From: JANNRW01 sp031401815
GTDB lineage: Bacteria > Desulfobacterota > Desulfuromonadia > Geobacterales > DSM-12255
Reading direction: 5' to 3'
Assembly: GCA_031401815.1 (NCBI GenBank)
Contig: JANNRW010000468.1
Coordinates: 1 to 12,384, forward strand
Length of the DNA: 12,384 bases
The notes beneath the pieces were generated by a model. The model was not told the origin of the DNA. It saw only the letters and a list, made by a program, of their open reading frames with translations, and made no database searches. Each line of letters starts with the position of its first letter. Positions within the stretch are counted from its first letter, which is position 1. Made by a program: the position numbers and the translations under genes. This document shows positions 1 to 6,683 of this stretch, in pieces.

Positions 1-1
1 G

Positions 2-325
2 AGAGGTGGGCCAGGGCCGCTGCTTGATGCAATCGCACTTATCCAGTTCCCTCTGATCATTGGAATTATTGCAGGGGGCAGCTTGTCAACTACTCTGCTG
101 GGAGAGTTCAGAATCCGCCGGAACCTCCCTTTAAGTCAGTATCTTTCAGCTCTGGCTGGTGGCATTCTGATGGGACTCTCCTCCCGGATGGCAGGCGGCT
201 GCAATGTTTGGCACCTGCTGGGAGGATTACCGATCATGGCTCTGCAAAGCATCCTCTTTCTCTCTGGCCTGATTCCGGGAGCATGGCTCGGCGCACGTCT
301 GCTGGATCGTTACATAATACGTTGA
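2..325 (+). CDS. yedE: YedE/YeeE-family membrane transporter, C-terminal part
   Basis: This is the 3' end of a gene that enters from the left edge; the frame is open from position 2, so the true start lies outside the window. The 107 visible residues are very hydrophobic and form at least three membrane segments. They carry the family's C-terminal signature, MAGGCNVWHLLGG, followed by LPIMALQS and GAWLGARLL. The cysteine of GCN matches one of the conserved cysteines that YeeE/YedE proteins use to relay thiosulfate through the membrane. The NVWH and GAWLG wording is closer to the YedE branch, which comparative genomics has linked to selenium metabolism, than to thiosulfate importer YeeE. A TusA-like gene follows after 20 bases, the classic YedE-YedF pairing. 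Role: inner-membrane import of a sulfur or selenium species. Family is secure; substrate is inferred. Confidence 0.85.
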   Translation, partial: RGGPGPLLDAIALIQFPLIIGIIAGGSLSTTLLGEFRIRRNLPLSQYLSALAGGILMGLSSRMAGGCNVWHLLGGLPIMALQSILFLSGLIPGAWLGARLLDRYIIR

Positions 326-345
326 ACCAGAAGGAGAATATTATC

Positions 346-591
346 GTGGACAGAGTTCAGACAGTGGAATTCGACATCTGTGGACAGATTTGCCCTTCAA
401 CTCTTTTGATAGCTTTGCGAGAGATAAACCGGAACATTGAATCGCTTAACAACGGAGAGATCAGGCTGCTGTTCAAAACCGACAACCGCGACTGCACAAA
501 CACTATTCCTGAAGCAGCAGGGAACATGGGATTAAATGTTAAAATCAGCAAGGAAGAGTCCTGTTATCATATTCTTATTTCAAAAGGGTAG
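346..591 (+). CDS. yedF: TusA/YedF-family sulfur-carrier-like protein
   Basis: An 81-residue TusA/SirA-fold protein. The start is taken as GTG 346 because AAGGAG at 331-336 sits 9 bases upstream; the frame stays open further upstream, but only inside the transporter gene. The N-terminal half has the family pattern FDICGQICPSTLLIALREIN, with the presumed persulfide-bearing cysteine in the CP pair. The usual CPxP motif reads CPST here: the second proline, which caps the first helix, is replaced by threonine. Proteins of this family pass sulfane sulfur (or are proposed to handle selenium) in the cytosol and often partner a YeeE/YedE transporter, as E. coli YedF and YeeD do. The transporter ends 20 bases upstream and a histidine kinase starts about 30 bases downstream, so co-transcription is likely. 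Family is confident; exact substrate unknown. Confidence 0.85.
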   Translation: MDRVQTVEFDICGQICPSTLLIALREINRNIESLNNGEIRLLFKTDNRDCTNTIPEAAGNMGLNVKISKEESCYHILISKG

Positions 592-621
592 CACCCCTGT
601 TTTCCGGGAAGAAGGATGACC

Positions 622-2028
622 ATGACAGTCGATAACTCCGATATTGTGCAAAATGCAGAATCTTCAGAGCCTTCAAGAGCTGAACTGCAGGCTGAGATTG
701 CAAACCTTCGCAGAGTTAATACAGAACTTGAAGCATCGCTTCAGCGAAGTAACAGATATATCCGTGACAAGACCAATCATCTCTTAAATGTTATGGGTAC
801 AAGTCAACTTCGCGAAGAAGAGCTGGAGGACGACACGCTCCAGGAGGTTGATCCGCTCGGGATAATTTTTGACTCTTTCCGACACATTCTTGCCTCGCTC
901 AAAGATAAAAACAAACAGCTCCAGTATCTTCATGACGAGACAGTTGCAATCTTTTCCACCGCCCAGGTCGGAATAATGGTGGTTGACCAGTGTTTTCGGA
1001 TACTCTCATTCAACAGCAGAATGAAAGAGATTTTTTTCGAACAGTTAACTGATGGAGATATTTTCGGCAATCATTGTGGTGATCTGGTCTGCAAGGGGGT
1101 TATCCCCGAGGAGTTCTGTGCAGTTCGCAGGATTCTCGAAGGTGACGCACTGGCCTGCTTCAAGGGGTGGGAGGTGCAGAACCGGACACTGGATGTCGAG
1201 GCTGCACCGATTTACGACACTGATGGCTCTGTAAAAAGGGTTGTTCTTGTCTACAAGGATATAACCGAATTGAAAAAGAGCCAGGAAGAGCTTTATTCTC
1301 TCAACACGCAACTTGAAGAGCGAGTTACAGATCGAACCCGGCAGCTTCAGGAGGCAAACAGGGAGCTCGAATCTTTCTGCTACTCTGTTTCCCACGATCT
1401 TCGGGCACCATTGCGGCACCTGAACGGTTTTGTAAATATACTGAACGAAGATTATGGCAACGTTATTGATGGAGAAGGCAAGGGGTACCTGAACAGAATC
1501 ACTGTTGCAAGCAGTCACATGGGGAGACTGATTGACGACCTGCTTCATATCTCCAGAGTATCAAGAGCTGAAATGAATTTCGTGAATATTGACCTTAGTC
1601 GCTCTGCTGAAACAGTTGTCTCAATGTTTCGGGAATCAGAGCCGAAAAGGCTGGTTAACATCAGCATTGCCAGAGGTTTGCAGGCAAGAGGAGATGCAAA
1701 TCTGATCAATATTCTGTTACAGAATCTTGTAGGAAACGCCTGGAAATACTCATCCCTGAACGCTGAGCCACATATAGAAATTGGGAAAACAGTTATTGGA
1801 AGTAAAGAAGCATTTTATGTGAGAGATAACGGGGTTGGCTTCGACATGACTTATCACGACAAGCTGTTCCAGGTTTTTCAAAGGCTTCATGGCGAGGAGT
1901 TCGAAGGGACTGGGATCGGTCTCGCAACAGCACAGAGAATCATCGCGCGCCACAATGGAGAGATCTGGGCCGACAGCATCCTGGGTAAAGGCGCAAGTTT
2001 TTACTTTACCCTGCCTCAGGGAGATTGA
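622..2028 (+). CDS. Cytosolic PAS-domain sensor histidine kinase (orphan)
   Basis: The kinase has 468 residues counted from ATG 622, chosen because AAGGA at 612-616 is well spaced for it; an in-frame ATG at 616 would add two residues. No membrane segment or signal peptide is visible, so it is probably cytoplasmic. Order: an N-terminal coiled coil (about 16-45), a PAS domain (about 106-216), a second coiled coil (about 215-252), HisKA with the phospho-acceptor H258 in SVSHDLRAPLR, then HATPase_c with the N box (N368 and N372 in NLVGNAWKY), G1 DNGVGFD (402-408) and G2 GTGIGLA (429-435). All catalytic motifs are intact. The PAS domain is unusually rich in cysteine (C124, C152, C157, C166, C179), suggesting a redox or metal signal. 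No response regulator lies in the window. It follows the YedE/YedF pair closely and may report on sulfur or redox state; that link is inference. Confidence 0.93.
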   Translation: MTVDNSDIVQNAESSEPSRAELQAEIANLRRVNTELEASLQRSNRYIRDKTNHLLNVMGTSQLREEELEDDTLQEVDPLGIIFDSFRHILASLKDKNKQLQYLHDETVAIFSTAQVGIMVVDQCFRILSFNSRMKEIFFEQLTDGDIFGNHCGDLVCKGVIPEEFCAVRRILEGDALACFKGWEVQNRTLDVEAAPIYDTDGSVKRVVLVYKDITELKKSQEELYSLNTQLEERVTDRTRQLQEANRELESFCYSVSHDLRAPLRHLNGFVNILNEDYGNVIDGEGKGYLNRITVASSHMGRLIDDLLHISRVSRAEMNFVNIDLSRSAETVVSMFRESEPKRLVNISIARGLQARGDANLINILLQNLVGNAWKYSSLNAEPHIEIGKTVIGSKEAFYVRDNGVGFDMTYHDKLFQVFQRLHGEEFEGTGIGLATAQRIIARHNGEIWADSILGKGASFYFTLPQGD

Positions 2029-2037
2029 CTCGACAGA

Positions 2038-2661
2038 TCAGGTTTTACCCCCATCCGAACCAGGCGACTTTTGCAACAGATAGGTAACAAAATCCTCTCC
2101 TATCAGACTGTCTGACAAAGTACAGCCAAGTTTCGAATATCGTTGCCAGATATCAAACTTGTCCTGCATCGGAATCCCTGATAAAAGAATATTGCCGCCA
2201 TGGCGGGTAAGCTCCACCAGGCGATCTGCCAAAAGGATGAGGATATCGGCATATATATTTGCCATGACAAGATCAAAGCGGCTATCTGCAAGACATTCAA
2301 GCTCTCCGCAGATAGTCACTGCTTTATCCGCTACTCCGTTCAACCTGATGTTGCTGCTACAGGAGAGAGCTGCTGGCCATTCAATATCAATCGCCACAGC
2401 TGATTCCCCCCCAAGCAGCAGAGCTGCAATGGCAAGTATTCCTGTTCCGCTGCCCAGATCAAGCACCCTTGCACCTTTCAGCGACTCAAGCTTCTCAAGT
2501 TGCTCAAGGCAGGCAACAGTGGTTTCATGTTCTCCTGAACCAAAAGCCCCCTTTCGCCCCATTACAAGAGGGATGCCGCACTTATCGGGAAGGAGCATCC
2601 CTTCCGGAATAATGGTAAATGAGCCGACGTCAAACGGCCTGAAAATGCGTCCTGTTGCCAA
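2038..2661 (-). CDS. PrmA-like SAM-dependent methyltransferase lacking the N-terminal domain
   Basis: A 207-residue class I methyltransferase that reads like the catalytic half of ribosomal protein L11 methyltransferase PrmA. The PrmA signature GAFGSGEHETT lies at 38-48 (family: AFGTGxHxTT). SAM motif I VLDLGSGTGI is at 66-75, an acidic ribose-binding residue at D92, and MANIYADIL with SGIPMQD further on match the PrmA core. The start is TTG 2661: GAGAGG lies about 8 bases upstream, and an in-frame TAG five codons upstream rules out a longer start. PrmA proteins are usually near 290-310 residues, so the N-terminal L11-recognition domain is absent. It may therefore modify a different protein. 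It converges on the histidine kinase with only 9 bases between stops and no visible terminator. Methyltransferase identity is firm; substrate unknown. Confidence 0.82.
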   Translation of the reverse strand: MATGRIFRPFDVGSFTIIPEGMLLPDKCGIPLVMGRKGAFGSGEHETTVACLEQLEKLESLKGARVLDLGSGTGILAIAALLLGGESAVAIDIEWPAALSCSSNIRLNGVADKAVTICGELECLADSRFDLVMANIYADILILLADRLVELTRHGGNILLSGIPMQDKFDIWQRYSKLGCTLSDSLIGEDFVTYLLQKSPGSDGGKT

Positions 2662-2679
2662 AGCTGTACCTCTCTAGGT

Positions 2680-2708
2680 TTTGTAACTTGTCGGTTTTTT
2701 TATATCAA
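2680..2708 (-). promoter_or_regulatory. Candidate sigma70 promoter for the PrmA-like gene
   Basis: Read on the minus strand, TTGATA (2708-2703) and TACAAA (2685-2680) are separated by 17 bases. They match the -35 consensus at 5 of 6 and the -10 consensus at 4 of 6. The inferred transcript start would fall at or just before the ribosome-binding site, giving a very short leader. Position relative to the gene is right, but the region is AT-rich, so chance matches are possible. Confidence 0.4.
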
Positions 2709-2881
2709 GAAAGTGTGTTTTTCTGAATTTATCTTGCATCAGTCATCAGTTGGTGACAAGAGGTTTTTGATTCATTCTGTTGCCAGCCTCTAGAACGGCG
2801 AAATTGAATTGACGGTGGTTTATTCAGAGTGTTACTGTCACCCGTTAAATATGCTTATGCAAAAAAAGCACAGGACGAAAA

Positions 2882-3721
2882 ATGACTGATAAAGCCAGGA
2901 TTGCAGCAGTAATTAAAGATGTTATTGATTCAATGATGAATCGCGTCATGAAAAAAGTCCTTACTGAAGATCCTTTCATAAAAGAAAAACATCATTCGCA
3001 AAAACCTTTGTATGCAGCACTCGTTCCCGACGAAATTTTTAAAGGATCCCACTTTGAGCGGCGTTTTGTCACTCCGTTTGGCGGCGTCTGGGAAAAACTA
3101 GCCCAGGTAGTCGCCAAATAAGCGCATGGAGAGTGTATAATGGGGCATTCCATTGCCGGCAACATCGGTGAAGAGCGCCTTCGAAGAATTCAGGAAGTGC
3201 TAAACTGACTGGAATATGCTCAAAAAGGAAAAGAGAGGGTTCTTACAAATTGGCTTGAGGAGTTGGAATATATAAAAGCAGGGGGAGGAAACTCCATTCC
3301 TGTTTCTGTTGTTTGCGATATTTATATCCATAACCTTGAGACTGGCAAGCGATATGCTTTTGAGCTGAAAGGCCCACTGCCAAATAGTGACCAGACCAAG
3401 GTCAGTAAGGAAAAAATGTTCAAGCTGTTAAGTATGGAGCCTTTGCAAGTGGATGGCGCATATTATGCCCTCCCGTACAATCCTTATGGATCAAGCAAAG
3501 CCGACTACAAATGGGCTTTTCCCATGCGCTGGTTCAATATGTGTAGCGATCCTTGCGTTCTGATTGGCAATGAATTTTGGGACTTTATTGGAGGGAGTGA
3601 AACGTATTCTCATTTTGTCACTGAAGTGAACCAACTGGGAAAAGAGTACAGGCAAAGGATTTATCGTGAATTTCTCGGAATAGAGCCTCCCCCCGATGCA
3701 GATGATTATTTGCTCAAGTAA
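2882..3721 (+). pseudogene. TdeIII-family type II restriction endonuclease, broken by two in-frame stops
   Basis: One reading frame runs from ATG 2882 (AGGA at 2872-2875) to TAA 3721, the equivalent of 279 residues, about the usual size of this family as I recall it. It is interrupted only by TAA at 3119-3121 (codon 80) and TGA at 3206-3208 (codon 109); no frameshift is needed. The N-terminal piece holds FERRFVTPFGGVWEKLAQ. The middle piece reads GNIGEERLRRIQEVLN. The C-terminal piece carries a PD-(D/E)xK core: D146 in VCDIYI, then E161 and K163 in FELKGPLPNSDQTK, the wording typical of RE_TdeIII proteins. Family member TdeIII cuts GGNCC, as I recall; specificity here is inferred only. A cytosine-5 methyltransferase starts 14 bases downstream. 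As written, no full nuclease can be made; both stops are single-base changes from sense codons, so decay looks recent unless they are sequence errors. Confidence 0.85.
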
Positions 3722-3735
3722 CCTCACCATTAAAC

Positions 3736-5274
3736 ATGACTCCTAACAATAATCAACCATTCAGCTTTATTGACTTATTTTCAGGAATCGGTGGATTCAG
3801 ACTCGCTTTGAGCAACCTTGGCGGGCATTGCGTAAATTTCAGCGAGATCAACAATGATGCTATCAACGCCTATTGTACTAACTTCGGCGAGGACGCTAAA
3901 CTAAACCTTGGAGACATCACTAAAGTCAAAAAACTCCCTCAACATGACCTTTTGACAGCCGGAGTCCCTTGCCAAAGCTGGTCTATTGCCGGTAAAAATC
4001 TTGGATTTGATGATGATCGGGGGCAGCTGTGGAATGACACTATTTATCTGCTTAACCAATCCCGCCCAAAAGCCTTTATCTTTGAAAATGTAAAAGGTCT
4101 TGCCGACCCAAGGAATCAAAGCGCACTACATTATATTCTGGATCGGATAAGGAGTGCAGGGTACTTTGCCAGACATTTTGTACTGAATTCATCAGATTAC
4201 GGAGTACCGCAAGATCGGGTCAGGGTATATATTGTTGGCTTCCTGAATGAAGCACACCTGCATAAATTTCAACTCCCTTTTCCATTTAAAAGCAGTTTAA
4301 AACTGATTGATGTTCTACAGGGTTGTGGAGATAAACGAGCTGAACCGGTTTTTGTAGAAATGACTGATTTGTTTGGTAATCCAATTAATGACAAAAGACG
4401 CTACCGTAAAACAAACGGAATGAATGACTTTTTTCTATTCAATGACATCCGTAATGGCCCCACTACAATACATTCCTGGGATTTGATACCGACCACTAAA
4501 AGACAACAACATATCTGTTATCTGCTGTTAAGGAACAGACGCAAGAGTGCTTATGGCAGGCTGGACGGCAACCCTTTATCAGTTCACCATTTTCATGGTC
4601 TTGACAAAACCATTCAACAAGATGAGCTGAATGAACTGGTTGACTTGGGGATCTTAAAAAAAGTTGATTATTCCTACACTGTCAAATCATATGACAATTT
4701 GGCTCTGGATAAGCCAGAACAGCTGCTGCTTCAGCATACATCATCTGGTGAAATTACCATTGATGCTTTAAAAGAGTGCCGTGAATTAAAAAAAGCGAAT
4801 GCCCAATTTGAAAAAGTCATAAGTTCGCTTGTTGCAAAAAGAGTCCTTGTCTGTAGTGAAGTGAGGTACGAGTTCAGGTATACCAAAATAAGTACCGGTA
4901 TTGAGGGTATCAACAGGATATTCTTGCCAAAGTCGGAAGCCTTTCCGACTTTGGTGGCAAGCGATACCAATGACTTTGTCGCTCTTAAAGACGTTGATGC
5001 CGATACGGAGCATGAATACAGACAAGCTTTTTTGAACGAGATATTTCATAAAAAACTGTTTCGCAAAATATCTAGAGAGGAAGCTTGCTTGATCCAGGGT
5101 TTCCCGAAAGATTATATCCTTCCTGAATCACGTAGCAGATGGATGAAGTTAGTGGGTAATAGTGTTTCAGTACCTGTAGTACAGATGTTAGGTCAAACCA
5201 TTATCAATACAGGATGCTTGTTTGACGGCGAATCAAAAAAGGAGCCTGAAATTGAGAATCACACCAACAGCTGA
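3736..5274 (+). CDS. Type II DNA (cytosine-5) methyltransferase
   Basis: A 512-residue C5 methyltransferase that protects DNA from the partner endonuclease. Visible motifs: I, FIDLFSGIGGFRLAL (11-25, SAM binding); IV, catalytic C79 in VPCQSWSIAG; VI, FENVKGL with E117; VIII, QDRVRVYIVG (159-168); X, GNSVSVPVV (474-482). The stretch between VIII and IX, about residues 190-400, is a long target-recognition region, making the protein larger than the common 330-420. GINRIFLPKS and FPTLVASDTND (about 391-413) close that region. The start ATG 3736 has a poor ribosome-binding site, 14 bases after the broken endonuclease frame, so translation may once have been coupled. The gene is clearly AT-richer than its neighbours: 20 of 60 bases are G or C at 4381-4440, against 35 of 60 at 7441-7500. 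This suggests horizontal acquisition. Its end overlaps the next gene by 23 bases. The frame is intact and probably active. Confidence 0.93.
   Translation: MTPNNNQPFSFIDLFSGIGGFRLALSNLGGHCVNFSEINNDAINAYCTNFGEDAKLNLGDITKVKKLPQHDLLTAGVPCQSWSIAGKNLGFDDDRGQLWNDTIYLLNQSRPKAFIFENVKGLADPRNQSALHYILDRIRSAGYFARHFVLNSSDYGVPQDRVRVYIVGFLNEAHLHKFQLPFPFKSSLKLIDVLQGCGDKRAEPVFVEMTDLFGNPINDKRRYRKTNGMNDFFLFNDIRNGPTTIHSWDLIPTTKRQQHICYLLLRNRRKSAYGRLDGNPLSVHHFHGLDKTIQQDELNELVDLGILKKVDYSYTVKSYDNLALDKPEQLLLQHTSSGEITIDALKECRELKKANAQFEKVISSLVAKRVLVCSEVRYEFRYTKISTGIEGINRIFLPKSEAFPTLVASDTNDFVALKDVDADTEHEYRQAFLNEIFHKKLFRKISREEACLIQGFPKDYILPESRSRWMKLVGNSVSVPVVQMLGQTIINTGCLFDGESKKEPEIENHTNS
5239..5244 (+). promoter_or_regulatory. 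Ribosome-binding site of the M24 peptidase, inside the methyltransferase end
   Basis: AAGGAG lies 7 bases upstream of TTG 5252 and decides that start over the in-frame TTG at 5222. It is embedded in the last codons of the methyltransferase, so ribosomes ending that gene could reload here. Confidence 0.7.
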
Positions 5275-6448
5275 ACTCGAACATCGCTGTAGCAGAGTGC
5301 AGCAATCCATGGCTACAGAAGGGCTTGATGCCATCATTATAGTCCAGAGCGCAGATCTTTTCTACTTTACCGGAACCATCCAGTCAGGAGCCCTGTATAT
5401 CCCTCTCACCGGCCAGCCGCTCTACCTGGTGCGCCGCAGTGCGGCCAGAGCCAGAATGGAGTCGGGGCTGAAAGAGGTGATCCCATGCAATTCGACGGGT
5501 GAGATGCCGGGAATCATTGCATCATACGGCTATCCTTCACCGGAAAAGATCGGAATGGAGTTTGATGTGCTGCCGGTCGCTCTTCTGGAAAGATACAAGC
5601 GCATCTTCCCGACTGCCCAAACAAGCGATGCATCTGCTCTTGTCAGAAAAGTGCGCATGATCAAGAGCAGTTACGAGATCCATCTTATGCAGGATGCTGC
5701 TACACTGCTGGACAAGGTTTTCAAAGCCGCCCCTGCTCTTTTGAGGGAAGGGATGACTGATATCGAATTTGCTGCCGGGCTAGAATACCAGGCAAGGATT
5801 ACAGGGCACCCGGGGCTGATCCGGATGCGGGGTTTCAACGGTGAAATACTCTTTGGCCACGCATTTTCCGGAGCTGACAGCGCTGTGCCGGCCTATGCCG
5901 ACAGCCCGCTGGGTGGGCTCGGCATATCCACCTCATTCGGTCAGGGCGCAGGTTTCAAGCCAATTTCGAGGAATGAACCGGTAATTATCGATTTTGTCGG
6001 TTATTGCGACGGCTATCTTGTAGATCAGACAAGGATGATGGCCATCGGAGGGCTTTCGCCCAGGCTGGTAAAAGGGTATGAAGATATGCTCAAGGTTCAG
6101 GAACTCATGAAACAACTGGCTCCGCAAAGACCTTCGTGGGGAGCGCTGTACGATGAATGCCTCTCCCTTGCTATTTCCATGGGGTATAAAGATAATTTCA
6201 TGGGGACTAGCGGAGCGCAGGTATCTTTTATCGGACACGGCATAGGGATCGAAATCGACGAATATCCTCTGATTGCCAGAGGTTTTGACAAGATGACACT
6301 GGAGCCCGGAATGGCTTTTGCGTTTGAACCTAAACTGGTTTTCCCCGGAGAGGGTGCAGTCGGCATAGAAAACAGTTTTTATCTAGCGGATGACGGTAAG
6401 CTTAAACAGCTCACATTTTCAGATGAAAAGATAATTATTCTGGCCTGA
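5252..6448 (+). CDS. M24-family aminopeptidase P / Xaa-Pro dipeptidase-like metallopeptidase
   Basis: A 398-residue two-domain M24 peptidase starting at TTG 5252, preferred because of AAGGAG at 5239-5244. Residues 1 to about 145 form the creatinase/prolidase N-terminal domain; the rest is the pita-bread catalytic domain. All five metal ligands of the family are in place: D247 and D258 (DFVGYCDGYLVDQTR, with the normal 11-residue spacing), H329 in GHGIGIEIDEYP, E359 in FEPK and E373 in GIENS. Such enzymes use two Mn or Co ions to cleave peptide bonds next to proline, in the cytosol. It overlaps the preceding methyltransferase by 23 bases, and I see no separate promoter directly in front of it. 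Transcription may therefore run in from the restriction-modification cassette or start within it. The exact substrate (dipeptides or longer peptides) cannot be told from sequence. Confidence 0.9.
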   Translation: MRITPTAELEHRCSRVQQSMATEGLDAIIIVQSADLFYFTGTIQSGALYIPLTGQPLYLVRRSAARARMESGLKEVIPCNSTGEMPGIIASYGYPSPEKIGMEFDVLPVALLERYKRIFPTAQTSDASALVRKVRMIKSSYEIHLMQDAATLLDKVFKAAPALLREGMTDIEFAAGLEYQARITGHPGLIRMRGFNGEILFGHAFSGADSAVPAYADSPLGGLGISTSFGQGAGFKPISRNEPVIIDFVGYCDGYLVDQTRMMAIGGLSPRLVKGYEDMLKVQELMKQLAPQRPSWGALYDECLSLAISMGYKDNFMGTSGAQVSFIGHGIGIEIDEYPLIARGFDKMTLEPGMAFAFEPKLVFPGEGAVGIENSFYLADDGKLKQLTFSDEKIIILA

Positions 6449-6509
6449 TGAGACGATTCAAAAAATATATTGAATTTCATCTGCGCTGGTGATATAAGGG
6501 GACGCAATT

Positions 6510-6519
6510 CTGTATACAG
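6510..6519. promoter_or_regulatory. Perfect 10-base palindrome upstream of gltA
   Basis: CTGTATACAG is its own reverse complement. It lies 174 bases before the citrate synthase start, and 36 bases before a candidate -35 element. It could be an operator half-site pair, or a remnant of the short GGGGACGCAATTC stretch next to it at 6498-6510. Function is unproven. Confidence 0.3.
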
Positions 6520-6555
6520 TATGCGATTCTTATGGTAAGCCCCTCGCCAAAAGCA

Positions 6556-6584
6556 TTGCCTACAGTGACTTTATCAGACATAAA
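6556..6584 (+). promoter_or_regulatory. Candidate sigma70 promoter for gltA
   Basis: TTGCCT (6556-6561) and CATAAA (6579-6584) are 17 bases apart, each matching consensus at about 4 of 6. That would give a leader of about 90 bases. The 235-base gap 6449-6683 holds no gene; this weak promoter, the palindrome at 6510 and the ribosome-binding site at 6667-6673 are all I can see in it. Confidence 0.3.
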
Positions 6585-6683
6585 CCCACGTTTTAACCAG
6601 TCTTGTTTATTTTAAAATGGAAGGATGTTCGTCAAGACCATCTTCGCCAATTAACCCCAACAGCAGAAAGGAGATCAAGCGAC

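Noticed and set aside
586..596. Small hairpin GGGT-AGC-ACCC across the yedF stop codon, possibly a terminator
   Set aside because: The stem is only 4 base pairs and the following T run is short and offset; the kinase gene follows closely and probably shares the transcript.
1045..1548. Minus-strand open frame of 167 codons
   Set aside because: It lies fully inside the histidine kinase, has no recognisable domain and an unnatural composition; it is a shadow frame.
2809..2837. TTGACG as a -35 element for the restriction cassette
   Set aside because: Neither of the hexamers at 16 or 17 bases downstream (GTTACT, TTACTG) is a convincing -10, so I do not call a promoter in the 2709-2881 gap.
3119..3208. 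Programmed stop-codon readthrough (or selenocysteine at TGA) in the endonuclease gene
   Set aside because: Two different stop codons would both need readthrough, no downstream stem-loop stands out, and TGA and TAA serve as normal stops in neighbouring genes. Decay or sequence error is simpler.
6603..6683. N-terminal extension of citrate synthase from TTG 6603
   Set aside because: The extra residues do not resemble citrate synthase; ATG 6684 has a good AAAGGAG and gives the 441-residue length expected for Geobacter.
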